Positions 7,886 to 16,574 are shown, counted from the first letter of the stretch. The stretch is 43,687 nucleotides of DNA from an uncultured Pseudomonadota bacterium (GCA_937912125.1 CALDOK010000067.1:1-43687), one strand, 5' to 3'. Numbers and translations are program-made. Notes: generated by a model not told the origin, from the letters alone.

Positions 7886-8751
7886 TGGTACGCGGCAGCA
7901 GCATGAAGCCTGGTGATCCCTTCCTCAAGTGGGCGGGCGGCAAGCGCAAGGTCGTGCCGCACCTGCGGGCGCACCTGCCCGCGCGCTTTGGCTGCTACCA
8001 CGAGCCCTTCGTGGGGGGCGGCGCGCTGTTCTTCCAGCTGGCGGCCCTGCTGAAGCCCCCATTCACCGGGGTGGTGCTGGGCGATGGCAACGAGCGGCTC
8101 GTGCGCTGCTACAGGGCCGTGCGCGACAACGTCGAGCAGGTCATCCGGATCCTCGAGCTCTACACCGTCTCCCACTGCGAGGAGTTCTTCTACGCCTTGC
8201 GGGCCATGGACATCGACGGCGCCGGCGATCACGAGGTGGCCGCGTGGCTCATCTACCTCAACCGCACCGCCTTCAACGGCCTGTACAGGGTCAACAGTCG
8301 GGGCGGCTTCAACGTCCCCTTCGGCAAGTACGTCAACCCGACCATCTGCAACGCCGACCACCTGCGGGCTTGCGCGGCCTTGCTCCAGGGCGTGCAGATC
8401 GAGCACGAGGGCTTCGAGGCGGTGCTCGGGCGCGCCCAGCCGGGCGATCTGGTGTACTTCGACCCGCCCTACGTGCCCCTGTCCAAGACCGCGTCGTTCA
8501 CGGGCTACACCCGCGGTGGCTTCGGGCCGGCGCAGCAGGAGCAGCTGCGCGACGTGGCCCTCGAGCTGGCGGGGCGGGGCGTGTGCGTGCTGTTGTCCAA
8601 CCACGACACCCCCGAGGTGCGTGAGCTCTATCCTGCCAAGCAGTTCCAGCTTCGCGTGGTGCCCGTCGCCCGCGCCATCAACTCCAAGGGAACCAAGCGC
8701 GGAAAGGTAGATGAGCTGGTCATCGTGGCCAGGGGTGCTCCCAGGAGTTGA
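7885..8751 (+). CDS. dam: DNA adenine methyltransferase (Dam family, D12 class)
   Basis: A 288-aa methylase of the alpha group, which uses S-adenosylmethionine to make N6-methyladenine. Visible motifs are FLKWAGGK (motif X, SAM pocket), EPFVGGGALFF (motif I) and YFDPPYVPLS (motif IV, catalytic DPPY), followed by YTRGGFGPAQQEQL. GATC is the usual target of this family and is inferred here. The ATG at 7885 overlaps the deformylase stop as TGATG and follows GGGAG; a GTG three bases upstream is an alternative. No endonuclease gene is nearby, so it looks like an orphan methylase with a regulatory or repair role. GATC sites sit in both sigma-54 control regions of this window. Confidence 0.9.
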   Translation: MVRGSSMKPGDPFLKWAGGKRKVVPHLRAHLPARFGCYHEPFVGGGALFFQLAALLKPPFTGVVLGDGNERLVRCYRAVRDNVEQVIRILELYTVSHCEEFFYALRAMDIDGAGDHEVAAWLIYLNRTAFNGLYRVNSRGGFNVPFGKYVNPTICNADHLRACAALLQGVQIEHEGFEAVLGRAQPGDLVYFDPPYVPLSKTASFTGYTRGGFGPAQQEQLRDVALELAGRGVCVLLSNHDTPEVRELYPAKQFQLRVVPVARAINSKGTKRGKVDELVIVARGAPRS

Positions 8752-8816
8752 CGCGGCCCGCGGGGCGTTGCACGCTGAGCGCGCCGTCTGTGTCCTGGGA
8801 CCTCGCGGAGCCAACG

Positions 8817-10805
8817 TTGTCCGAAGAACCGACCCATCGTCAGCCGGAGGAGGCGCTCAGGCGCGCGGAGCGGCGCGCCACCGAGGCCGAGGCTCGCCTC
8901 GAGAGTCTTCAGGCGCTGCGGGCCGAGCTGGGGCACGTCCACCTCCGCTACACCCTACCCGATGGTCGCATCACCGAGATCTCCTCCGCGGCAGAGCAGC
9001 TCTTCGGGATCACTGCCCAGCGCGTCCTCGCGCGTCGTCAGTGCATCCACGAGCTGTTGAGGGCTGGGGATCCCGAGTGCTTCGACCAGCTCTGGTGGGA
9101 CATCTGCCGCGGGCTGGTGCCAACCAGCACGGAGCTGCGGCTCTCGCTCGACGGGGGAGAGGAGCGCTGGATCCTCCTTGCCCAGCGCGCGGTTCGCGAC
9201 GCCGGCGGGGCGCTGGTGGCCGTGGAGGGGCTGGCTCGGGACATCACCGCCACCCGCCGGGCCACCGCGGCCCTGTTCGAGGAGAAGGAGCAGCTCCTCA
9301 CCACGCTGGAGGCCATCGCCGACGGCGTGATCGCCACCGACGCCAGCGGTCGCATCACCCTGATGAACCCCGAGGCGGAGCGGCTCACGGGCTGGGCCTG
9401 GCCGGACGCCGAGGGTCGCCTGCTGCACGAGATCTACACCGTGCAGGACGAGCACGAGCCGTGCCTCGATCTGGTCCAGCAGGTCATCAGCAGCGGCGAG
9501 GCCGTCAACCCTGGCGGTGGCGGGCTGCTGGTGCGCCCCGACGGCTCCCAGCGCCTGCTGGACGAGCTGGCGGCGCCCATCCGAGACGCCGAGGGCTCGA
9601 TCATCGGCGTGGTGCTCGTGTTCCGCGACGAGACGGCCCAGCGCCGCGTCGAAGAGCAGACCCTGCGCAGCCAGAAGCTCGAGGCCCTCGCGGTCCTCGC
9701 GGGGGGCATCGCGCACGACTTCAACAACATCCTCACCGGCGTGATGGGCAATGTCTCCCTGGCCTTGCTGCAGCTGCCCGCCCAGGGCCCCGTTCCCGAG
9801 CGCCTGCGGGAGGCGGAGCGGGCTCTCACCCGCGCCAAGGGTTTGACCCAGCAGCTGCTCACCTTCGCCCGTGGGGGCTCCCCGGTCACCCGCGCCGTGC
9901 CCATCGCCGAGCTGGTGGAGGAGTCCGTGGCCTTCGCCCTGGCGGGCTCGGACGTGGGCTGCCAGCTCGACCTCCCCGACGACCTGTGGACGGTGGAGGT
10001 GGACGACGCCCAGATCAGCCGCGTGCTGCAGAACCTGGTGCTCAACGCCGAGGAGGCCATGCCCGAGGGTGGCACCATCCGCCTCCGGGTCACCAACCGC
10101 ACGATGGGGCTGGGCAACGATCACTCCCTGGTGCAGGGTCGCTACGTCCGCATCTGTGTGACGGACCACGGCGTGGGCATCGATCCCGAGCAGCTCCCCC
10201 GCATCTTCGAGCCCTACTTCACCACCAAGGAGTCGGGGAGCGGGCTGGGGCTGTCCGTGTGCTACTCCATCGTCAACCGGCACCGGGGCGCGCTGGTGGT
10301 CGAGTCCGAGCCCGGCGTAGGCACCACCTTCTTCGTCTACTTGCCCGCCGCGGCCGAGGTCGTCGAGGAGCCCCGCGAGGTCCTGCCAGACGCCCTGTCC
10401 GGCACCGGGCGCGTGCTGGTGATGGACGACGAGGCCATGGTCCGCGACGTGGCTTCGGCCATGCTGGCCCACCTGGGCTACGAGCCGGTCACGGTGGCCG
10501 ACGGCGCCGCTGCGGTCGAGCTCTACAGCCGGGAAGCCGAGGCCGGGCGCCCCTTCGACGTGGTGCTCATGGACCTGACCATCCCCGGCGGCATGGGCGG
10601 CCAGGAGGCCGTGCGGTGGCTGCTCTCCATGGACCCTTACGCCCGCTGCATCGTCTCCAGCGGTTACTCGGACGATCCCGTCATGGCCGATCACCGTGCC
10701 TGGGGCTTCAGGGGCGTGATGCGCAAGCCGTATCGGGTGGACGATCTCGCCCGAGCCCTCCAGGCGGTGCTGGCCGAGCCGCCCAACGATCGCTGCGAGG
10801 AATGA
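8817..10805 (+). CDS. Hybrid sensor histidine kinase (PAS-PAS-HisKA-HATPase-REC)
   Basis: A cytoplasmic two-component kinase of about 662 aa with no membrane segment. An N-terminal coiled coil (residues 10-35) leads to two PAS domains (about 40-145 and 160-275; the second has GVIATDASGRITLMNPEAERLTG). A NtrB-like dimerisation domain follows with the phospho-acceptor His about residue 300 (GGIAHDFNNILTG), then an HATPase domain (NLVLNAEEAMPEGG, DHGVGI, GSGLGLS). The C-terminus is a receiver domain with VMDDE and the phospho-acceptor Asp about 586 (LMDLTIPGG). Two TTG starts compete: 8817 has GGAG seven bases away, while 8748 overlaps the dam stop but its AGGAG abuts the codon; I prefer 8817. 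The stop overlaps the next gene as ATGA. Confidence 0.9.
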   Translation: MSEEPTHRQPEEALRRAERRATEAEARLESLQALRAELGHVHLRYTLPDGRITEISSAAEQLFGITAQRVLARRQCIHELLRAGDPECFDQLWWDICRGLVPTSTELRLSLDGGEERWILLAQRAVRDAGGALVAVEGLARDITATRRATAALFEEKEQLLTTLEAIADGVIATDASGRITLMNPEAERLTGWAWPDAEGRLLHEIYTVQDEHEPCLDLVQQVISSGEAVNPGGGGLLVRPDGSQRLLDELAAPIRDAEGSIIGVVLVFRDETAQRRVEEQTLRSQKLEALAVLAGGIAHDFNNILTGVMGNVSLALLQLPAQGPVPERLREAERALTRAKGLTQQLLTFARGGSPVTRAVPIAELVEESVAFALAGSDVGCQLDLPDDLWTVEVDDAQISRVLQNLVLNAEEAMPEGGTIRLRVTNRTMGLGNDHSLVQGRYVRICVTDHGVGIDPEQLPRIFEPYFTTKESGSGLGLSVCYSIVNRHRGALVVESEPGVGTTFFVYLPAAAEVVEEPREVLPDALSGTGRVLVMDDEAMVRDVASAMLAHLGYEPVTVADGAAAVELYSREAEAGRPFDVVLMDLTIPGGMGGQEAVRWLLSMDPYARCIVSSGYSDDPVMADHRAWGFRGVMRKPYRVDDLARALQAVLAEPPNDRCEE

Positions 10806-11170
10806 GCATGGACGAAGACGACAGGATGGTCGCGGGCGTGTTGATGATTCGGGGCCGCAGGACCGCCAACCTGGCGCTGCTTGTGGGGGGCGGCGCTGCG
10901 CTGCTGAGCGTGGTCCCACACACTGGCATGGCCCTGCCGGTGAAGCTCTACGCCCTCTGTACCGTGATCCCCATCGTGCTCGGCCTGGCAGCGGTGCCAG
11001 GCGCGCTGCTGTCCCTGCGGACCTTCGCTGGGCAGCCCCCCGGCGTGACGCAAGCCCTGAGGTCTCGGGGCATGGCCGCGGTGGGCCTGCAGGCCGGCGC
11101 GGGCGCCGTCTTGGGCGCCCTGGCCATCCTCTCTGGCGCCCTGGCCCTGGCCTTCATGCAGATAAACTGA
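10802..11170 (+). CDS. Small membrane protein coupled to the histidine kinase
   Basis: A 122-aa protein with three predicted helices at about residues 22-40, 45-68 and 92-118, separated by short polar loops. I do not recognise the family. It starts at an ATG that overlaps the kinase stop (ATGA) behind GAGGA, so translation is probably coupled and the two products may work together, for example as a membrane partner of a soluble kinase. That role is inference from position only. Its stop lies 3 bp from the stop of the opposite sulfatase gene. Confidence 0.8.
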   Translation: MSMDEDDRMVAGVLMIRGRRTANLALLVGGGAALLSVVPHTGMALPVKLYALCTVIPIVLGLAAVPGALLSLRTFAGQPPGVTQALRSRGMAAVGLQAGAGAVLGALAILSGALALAFMQIN

Positions 11171-11173
11171 CCG

Positions 11174-12385
11174 TCAGTCCTGGTACCCCAGCGCCTTGGC
11201 GGCTTCCTCGGCCCCCGGGTCCACGGGCGGCGGGGGGGGGGTGAAGCGTGGCAGGGGAGCGAACAGCTTGGGCCACTCGTCGGGGAAGGGGGCACCGGCG
11301 CCTTCGGCCCAGGAGCCGCGCCCGGGCCGATCCACCACCCTCCAGTCGGGGGCCAGCAACACGCGATCCCGGCCGCCCAGGCCTGCGGGCTCGCAACCAG
11401 GGGCGCAGTCGGTCTCGCACAGGCCGCTCTCGGCGAGCCAGTGGTCGCGGCCGACCCCGGGCTCGAGCAAGGGCAGGCCGTCGACATCGGGCATGGCGGG
11501 CTGCTCGGTGAGGGCCAGCAAGGTGGGCATGACGTCCACCAGGCCCACCCACTCTTCGCGCAGGGCGGGATCGTGTACCCCGCGGCCCGCGATGACCAGG
11601 GGCACCCGCAGCACGGCCTCGTGGATGGACCGCTCGTGCTGCCAGGAGCAGACCTCCTCGTCCAGGACCTCGCCGTGGTCGCTGGTGACCGCGATGGTCG
11701 CCCCGCGCTGCTGGGCCGCCCGCAGCAGGGGGCCGAGCATGCGGTCCGCGGCGTGGACCTCTGCGGCGTAGAGGTCTCGATCGCTGCGGCTGGCTCCGAC
11801 GGCGGTGGCGTCCTGCTGCGGGGGCGCGTAGGGGCCGTGGGGCTCGTAGAGGTGGACCCACAGGAACAGGGGCTCCCTGGCCGGGATGGTGCCCAGCCAG
11901 CCCGCGGCCTTGTCCGCCGCGATGTCGCCGCTGCGTTCGCTGGCCTCGGGCCCATCGAAGACCTGGAAGCCCTGGCTGAGCCCCCCTTCGGGACCTGCCG
12001 GGTAGGCGCTGACGAAGGCTGCCGTCCGCCATCCGCGCTTGCGGAGCTGCTCGGCCACGGTCTCCACGCTCCAGCGCAGGGTGCTGCCGTGGTGGTTGTT
12101 GGCCCGCATGCCGTGCCGCGCTGGCATCAGCCCCGTGAGCAGGCTGGCGTGGGCCGGCGAGGTGAGGCCGACGGGAGTGAAGGCGTTGTCGAAGCGCCAG
12201 CCCTCTTCGGCCAGGGCATGGATGTTGGGGGTCAGGCTGTGGTCCAGGTGGTCCGCGCGCCAGGTGTCGATGGTGATCAGCACCAGGGCGGGCGGCGGTG
12301 GGCCGGGGTCGTCGTCGCCGCTGCAGCCGGCCGCGGTGATGGCCGCGGCGAGCAGGCTGGTGAAGGCGAGGGCGCGGGGCGTCAT
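11174..12385 (-). CDS. Sulfatase/alkaline-phosphatase-superfamily lipoprotein
   Basis: A 403-aa exported protein (MTPRALAFTSLLAAAITAAGC, lipobox Cys about 21). The fold is that of sulfatases and phospho-transferases: LVLITIDTWRADHL holds the first metal Asp, GLTSPAHASLLTG is the nucleophile region, and VTSDHGEVLDE the second metal site. The nucleophile region lacks the C/S-x-P-x-R motif needed for formylglycine maturation. Instead it matches the 'LT.P.HASLLTG' form, where Thr is the probable nucleophile, so a phosphatase or phosphotransferase activity is as likely as sulfatase. GGAG precedes the ATG. Its ATG overlaps the stop of the DNA glycosylase gene (ATGA), so the two are co-transcribed. 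Confidence 0.82.
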   Translation of the reverse strand: MTPRALAFTSLLAAAITAAGCSGDDDPGPPPPALVLITIDTWRADHLDHSLTPNIHALAEEGWRFDNAFTPVGLTSPAHASLLTGLMPARHGMRANNHHGSTLRWSVETVAEQLRKRGWRTAAFVSAYPAGPEGGLSQGFQVFDGPEASERSGDIAADKAAGWLGTIPAREPLFLWVHLYEPHGPYAPPQQDATAVGASRSDRDLYAAEVHAADRMLGPLLRAAQQRGATIAVTSDHGEVLDEEVCSWQHERSIHEAVLRVPLVIAGRGVHDPALREEWVGLVDVMPTLLALTEQPAMPDVDGLPLLEPGVGRDHWLAESGLCETDCAPGCEPAGLGGRDRVLLAPDWRVVDRPGRGSWAEGAGAPFPDEWPKLFAPLPRFTPPPPPVDPGAEEAAKALGYQD

Positions 12386-12984
12386 GGCTCACTCCGTTGG
12401 AGGCGGCTGCGGTGGCTGACCCAGCGGCTGTCGGCGTCCGCCACGCGCCAGGGGGCCACCACATGCTCGGGCTCAGCATAGTCGATGCCCACCCGAGGTC
12501 CGAAGGCCAGCCTGGCAGGCGGTGCGCCTGGCAGCACCTCCAGGCCTCCGGGCTCCGTCAGCGGGTGGTGGTCGAAGCCCAGATCCAGGCCCAGGGCGGC
12601 GGCCAGCTTGCCCGGCCCCGTGAGCAGCGTCGGCCCCTCGCGTCCACCCCGTCGGGCCTTGATCTCGTCCAGCCCTCGCACCGGCTCGGCGGCGCGAATG
12701 AGCACCGCGGCACCGTGGCCCTCGGGCCCGGTGACCAGGTTGAGCATGTGGTGGATGCCGTAGCACAGGTACATGTAGGCCCGGCCCGGGTGCCCCCACA
12801 TGGCCGCGTTGCGCGCCGTGCGCCCCCTGTGGCAGTGGTTGGCGGAGTCGCCGGGCCAGCGGTAGGCCTCGACCTCGGTGATGCGCAGGGTGACCGGGCC
12901 GTGGCGTAGGTGTGCACCGATCAGCTCGCGGGCCACCTCGAGGGCGTCGCGGGCGAAGAAGCTGGAGGGCAGTGGAGTGGACAT
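12382..12984 (-). CDS. 3-methyladenine DNA glycosylase (MPG/AAG family)
   Basis: A 200-aa base-excision repair enzyme that removes alkylated purines. The family features are visible: FFARDALEVARELIGAHL at the N-terminus, ITEVEAYRWPGDSANHCHRGRT with the catalytic Glu, RNAAMWGHPGRAYMYLCYGIHHMLN, VLIRAAEP and TGPGKLAAALG. Its length is normal for a bacterial member. The start at 12984 fits the family N-terminus; an upstream extension to 13122 does not and would overlap the divergent rubredoxin gene. The stop overlaps the sulfatase start, giving an operon of two functionally unrelated genes. The ribosome site is weak. Confidence 0.93.
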   Translation of the reverse strand: MSTPLPSSFFARDALEVARELIGAHLRHGPVTLRITEVEAYRWPGDSANHCHRGRTARNAAMWGHPGRAYMYLCYGIHHMLNLVTGPEGHGAAVLIRAAEPVRGLDEIKARRGGREGPTLLTGPGKLAAALGLDLGFDHHPLTEPGGLEVLPGAPPARLAFGPRVGIDYAEPEHVVAPWRVADADSRWVSHRSRLQRSEP

Positions 12985-13073
12985 GCGGAGCCTGAGGTGC
13001 GTGCAATCTATCCCGCGCTCGTGGGTCGGCCTGGCCTGACGCGACGCCGGGGCACGCGCGATGTGATACCCGC

Positions 13074-13079
13074 TATGTT
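13074..13079 (+). promoter_or_regulatory. Probable -10 element before the rubredoxin-oxidoreductase gene
   Basis: TATGTT in the context GCTATGTTC lies 26 bp before the ATG at 13106. Similar TAnnnT hexamers occur 17-32 bp before other starts in this window. No convincing -35 element was found. Confidence 0.35.
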
Positions 13080-13105
13080 CGCTCCACGCTCCCGGAGAGG
13101 GCCCC

Positions 13106-14596
13106 ATGGAGTTTCGCTGCACCGTCTGCGCCTACGTCCACGAAGGGGCTGCTCCCCCCGACGCCTGCCCTGTCTGCGGCGTGGGTCCCGAGCTGTTCGA
13201 GCCCATGCAGGCGCCCGCTCCCGCCGCCGATCCGTCGCCGGCGCCCCCAGCGCCAGCGTCCTCGGCCGGTGTCTGGCGCTGTACGGTCTGCAGCTACGTC
13301 CACCAGGGTGTGGCTCCCCCCGAGGCCTGCGTGGTCTGCGGCGTGGGTCCCGAGCTGTTCGAGCCCGTGGGTCCCCCCGCGGTCCTCCAGGGTGAGCTTG
13401 CCAGCGCTGGCTGGAAGGTGGTCATCGTCGGCGCCGGCGTGGCTGGCTGCCAGGCCGCGGCCTCCGTGCGCGAGACCGATCCCCTGGCCAGCATCACGGT
13501 GCTCTCCAGCGAGCCAGGGCCGCCCTACCGGCGCATCGACCTCACCCGGCTGCTGGCGGGTCAGGTGCGCGACGAAGCCATGGTGATGTACGAAGAGGCC
13601 TTCTTCACCGAGCAGCGCGTCGCACGCGTGCTGGGTCAGGCCCGCAGCATCGACCTCGAGGGCCAGTCCGTGGGGCTGTCCGACGGCCGCCGGCTGCCCT
13701 ACGATCGCCTCATCCTGGCCAACGGCGCCCACGCCTTCGTGCCGCCCATCCCGGGCGTACACCGGGACGGCGTCACCGTGCTGCGCACCCTCGATCAGGC
13801 ACGACGCGTGCTGCAGCGCTGCCGCACGGGCGGCCGGATCGTGGTGATCGGCGGTGGCCTGCTTGGGCTCGAGGCCGCCGTGGGGTTGGCTTCCTGCGGC
13901 AGCCGTGTGGCGGTGGTCGAGGGTGAGCCCTGGCTGCTTCCTCGCCAGCTCACCCAGGCTGCGGCGCAGCTGCTCGAGCGCAAGCTGCGCTCCCAGGGGG
14001 TCCAGGTGTTCTGCGGCGCCCGGGTCACCGGCATCCTGGGCGACGAAGCGGTCTACGCTGTGGCCCTCGCCGAGGGTCCCGAGCTTCCCGCCGAGCAGGT
14101 CATCCTCTCCACTGGGATCCGGGCCAACAGCGAGCTGGCCGCTCGCGCCGGCCTCGAGGTCGGGCCCCGGGGGATCAGCGTAGACGAGCGCCTGATCAGC
14201 TCCGATCCCCACGTGCTCGCGGCGGGCGACGTGGCCGAGTGCTCGGGCCAGAGCTTCGGCCTGTGGCCCATCGCCCAGGACCAGGGCCGCGTGGCGGGCA
14301 TCGTCGCCGCCGGTGGCCAGGCCGCCTTCGTGGCTCCTCCCACCGCCACCATGCTCAAGGTGCTCGACCTGCCCGTGGCCAGCATCGGAGAGGTCCACGC
14401 AGCTGGGCCTGGCGTCGAGATCTACGAGGACCAGGGCCCCCAGCGCTATGTGCGCGTGGCCGCCCGCGATGGCCGCATCGTCGGGGCCTGCCTGTACGGC
14501 GACATCACCTTGGCTGGCCCGGTGCGCCGGGCCATCGAGAGCGGCCGCACCGTGGCCGAGCTCGCCGGCTTCATCCAGGATCCCATGGGGGCGTGA
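13106..14596 (+). CDS. NADH:rubredoxin oxidoreductase with two N-terminal rubredoxin domains
   Basis: A 496-aa flavoprotein fusion. Two short rubredoxin-like domains come first, each with two CxxC knuckles for one iron (Cys 5/8/21/24 and 59/62/75/78), separated by a Pro/Ala linker. A FAD/NAD(P) pyridine-nucleotide-disulfide oxidoreductase follows: GAGVAG at 109-114 for [13 protein letters not shown] for NADH, and the second FAD motif LAAGDVAE. The two rubredoxin domains are near copies (each ends GVGPELFEP), so they arose by duplication. The enzyme should pass electrons from NAD(P)H through its own rubredoxins to the rubrerythrin encoded 65 bp downstream. GGAGAGG precedes the ATG. Confidence 0.92.
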   Translation: MEFRCTVCAYVHEGAAPPDACPVCGVGPELFEPMQAPAPAADPSPAPPAPASSAGVWRCTVCSYVHQGVAPPEACVVCGVGPELFEPVGPPAVLQGELASAGWKVVIVGAGVAGCQAAASVRETDPLASITVLSSEPGPPYRRIDLTRLLAGQVRDEAMVMYEEAFFTEQRVARVLGQARSIDLEGQSVGLSDGRRLPYDRLILANGAHAFVPPIPGVHRDGVTVLRTLDQARRVLQRCRTGGRIVVIGGGLLGLEAAVGLASCGSRVAVVEGEPWLLPRQLTQAAAQLLERKLRSQGVQVFCGARVTGILGDEAVYAVALAEGPELPAEQVILSTGIRANSELAARAGLEVGPRGISVDERLISSDPHVLAAGDVAECSGQSFGLWPIAQDQGRVAGIVAAGGQAAFVAPPTATMLKVLDLPVASIGEVHAAGPGVEIYEDQGPQRYVRVAARDGRIVGACLYGDITLAGPVRRAIESGRTVAELAGFIQDPMGA

Positions 14597-14661
14597 CCAC
14601 GCCGCGCCAAGCTGCTACCCACTGCCTCCCTCTATCCACAACCCGTAGACCAGGAGATCCC

Positions 14662-15237
14662 ATGTCCAGCATCAAGGGCACCCAGACCGAGCAGAATCTG
14701 CTCAAGGCCTTCGCGGGCGAGTCCCAGGCCAAGAACCGCTACACCTTCGCCGCCAAGGTCGCCACCAAGGAAGGCCATCTCGAGATCGCCGACTTCTTCA
14801 TGGAGACCGCGGCCAACGAAGAGCAGCACGCCAAAACCTTCTTCAAGTTCCTCGAGGGTGGCGTGGTGGAGATCACCGCGGCCTACCCGGCGGGCGTCAT
14901 CGGCAACACCGCCGAGAACCTGCTGGCCGCCGCCGAGGGCGAGAACGAGGAGTGGACCGAGCTCTACCCCCACTTCGCCGAGGTCGCCCAGGCCGAGGGA
15001 TTCCCCAAGATCGCCGTCGCCTTCAAGATGATCGCCCGGGTCGAGAAGGAGCACGAGGAGCGCTACCGTGCCCTGCTGGCGCGCGTCCAGGCCGGCACCC
15101 TGCTCGAGCGCGACGAGCCTGTGGCCTGGAAGTGCCGCAAGTGCGGCTACGTGCACCAGGGCACCAAGCCCCCCAAGAGCTGCCCTGCCTGCCAGCACCC
15201 CTCGAACTACTTCGACGTGCGGGCCGACACCCTGTAG
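14662..15237 (+). CDS. rbr: Rubrerythrin
   Basis: A 191-aa non-haem iron peroxidase of the cytoplasm that reduces hydrogen peroxide to water. The N-terminal four-helix bundle has the di-iron ligands in [24 protein letters not shown] and the second EKEHEERY pair. The C-terminal rubredoxin domain has [11 protein letters not shown] and CPACQHP. AGGAG precedes the ATG, which is the only start that fits the family. Together with the upstream rubredoxin oxidoreductase it forms a self-contained NADH peroxidase chain, expected to protect against oxidative stress. Confidence 0.96.
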   Translation: MSSIKGTQTEQNLLKAFAGESQAKNRYTFAAKVATKEGHLEIADFFMETAANEEQHAKTFFKFLEGGVVEITAAYPAGVIGNTAENLLAAAEGENEEWTELYPHFAEVAQAEGFPKIAVAFKMIARVEKEHEERYRALLARVQAGTLLERDEPVAWKCRKCGYVHQGTKPPKSCPACQHPSNYFDVRADTL

Positions 15238-15264
15238 AGCCGCGCAGGCCCCATCGCCGCCCGG

Positions 15265-16284
15265 CTATGGTGCCGCGGTTGGGTCTCCCGCCGCGAACAG
15301 GCGCTGGAGCCAGCGCACGGCTTTGGGCCCGTGGGGGCCCAAGGCCGTCTCGTCCGACAACACGAAGCCTGCCACCCCAGCCTGCAGCAGGTCGTCCACG
15401 TGGCAGGCTTCGCTGCGTGTGGGGCGCGGGCTGACGCACATGTGGTGCAGCACCTGGCCGGCCACGAGCAGGGGCACGCCCGGCAGGGCCTGGGTGAGCA
15501 GGCGGCGCTGGAGCCCGGGGAGGTTCTCGAGGCCCACCTCGGCGCCCAGGTCGCCCCGGCAGAGCCACAGGCCATCGCAGGCCTCGGCCAGGACCGACCA
15601 GGCGTCCACAGCGCCCGGCTGCTCGAGCTTGGCGTAGACCTGCACCGGCTGGTTGGGGGCGGCGCTGCGGGCGTAGCGCTTGACCAGGCGCAGCAGGTCG
15701 GGGTGGCGGGCGTAGGAGACGGCCAGGTGCTTGACCCCTCGCTTCACGGCCCGGTCCAGCAGGGTGCGGTCGCTGGGCAGCAGGTGGACCTCGAGGTCGA
15801 GCTCGCGGCCCAGGCAGGCAAGCCCCTTGCGGGACTTCAGCTCGCCGTCCAGCTCGGCCTCCACCGAGATGCGGGTGCCGTGGGCCGCCAGGACGGTGAA
15901 GCCCAGGCGGCCGTCGTCCAGCCGCAGGCGGTCCCCGGGGACCAGGGCCCGGAGGAAGGCCGGGCGATCCACCGTGATCAGGCCCTGGGAGGCCGTGGCC
16001 TGACCTTCGGGCACCAGGTGCAGGCGCTCACCGGCGCGCACGGGCACCGGAGCCGGTAGCCAGCCCAGGCGGGTCTTGCCGCCCTGCAGGTCGACCACCA
16101 CCCGGTCCATGGGGAAGCCGCCCCGCTCGGCCATGTCGAGCAGCATGGCCAGCTGGCCTGGCAGCAGGTGGGCGCCGTTGAGGCGCACGAGATCTGCGCC
16201 CGCGTCCCGCAAGGCGGCCACGGCGGCCGGGCTCGCGGTGGCAGGACCCAGAGTGACGATGACGGTGAGGGTACTTCGGCGCAT
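15265..16284 (-). CDS. Pyruvate-kinase-like protein lacking the C-terminal domain
   Basis: A 339-aa protein that aligns with the barrel and B domains of pyruvate kinase but ends before the C-terminal domain (normal length about 470 aa). Recognisable blocks are TVIVTLGPAT, VRLNGAHL (Arg and Asn kept, the usual Ser of NFSH replaced), DLQGGKTR, KSRKGL, VYAKLEQP (the Lys and Glu of AKIE kept), LCRGDLGAE (metal Asp kept) and VAGQV...SPRPTRSEA. The Thr of the usual ATQM motif is Gly here. It may be a reduced pyruvate kinase or a diverged relative with another substrate. It is convergent with rubrerythrin and probably the second gene of a unit with the 64-aa gene at 16319. Confidence 0.8.
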   Translation of the reverse strand: MRRSTLTVIVTLGPATASPAAVAALRDAGADLVRLNGAHLLPGQLAMLLDMAERGGFPMDRVVVDLQGGKTRLGWLPAPVPVRAGERLHLVPEGQATASQGLITVDRPAFLRALVPGDRLRLDDGRLGFTVLAAHGTRISVEAELDGELKSRKGLACLGRELDLEVHLLPSDRTLLDRAVKRGVKHLAVSYARHPDLLRLVKRYARSAAPNQPVQVYAKLEQPGAVDAWSVLAEACDGLWLCRGDLGAEVGLENLPGLQRRLLTQALPGVPLLVAGQVLHHMCVSPRPTRSEACHVDDLLQAGVAGFVLSDETALGPHGPKAVRWLQRLFAAGDPTAAP

Positions 16285-16318
16285 GACCGGACCCTATCCG
16301 AATTCGGAGCGGGCTGGT

Positions 16319-16513
16319 CTAAATGGCCGTGTCGATGCCCGTGTCGATGGTGTCGTCGATCTCGCACCAGCCGCGCTCTTCGCGGGCGGGCTCGTGGCTG
16401 AGGTCCTCGTCGCCGCGCGGCATGGACGGGGGCTCGATGTAGAGGGGAAGCCGCGAGCTCTCGTTCTGGCGTGCGCGTTCGCGTTCGATGCGTTCTGCGA
16501 TCCAGGGTTGCAT
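16319..16513 (-). CDS. Small acidic protein, 64 aa, starting MQPWIAERI
   Basis: A real gene to judge by its excellent ribosome site (AGGAGG eight bases before the ATG at 16513). The product has an N-terminal charged helix (MQPWIAERIERERARQNE), a short LPLYIEPP segment, an acidic middle and a tail ending in repeated ID/DT (IDDTIDTGIDTAI). From general knowledge, short proteins beginning MQPWI.E.I and continuing with a charged helix and an I/P-rich segment occur in myxobacteria and relatives, but I know of no function; this recollection is unverified. It ends 35 bp before the pyruvate-kinase-like gene and is divergent from the sigma-54-controlled comM operon. Confidence 0.7.
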   Translation of the reverse strand: MQPWIAERIERERARQNESSRLPLYIEPPSMPRGDEDLSHEPAREERGWCEIDDTIDTGIDTAI

Positions 16514-16574
16514 GGCGGTACCTCCTGTCTGTCTCATCGGGACGGGAGCGATGAAGTTTCATTCGACTCGTCGC

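Noticed and set aside
8748..8816. TTG at 8748 as the start of the histidine kinase
   Set aside because: Its AGGAG touches the codon with no spacing, and the added 23 residues have no domain character; the choice remains uncertain.
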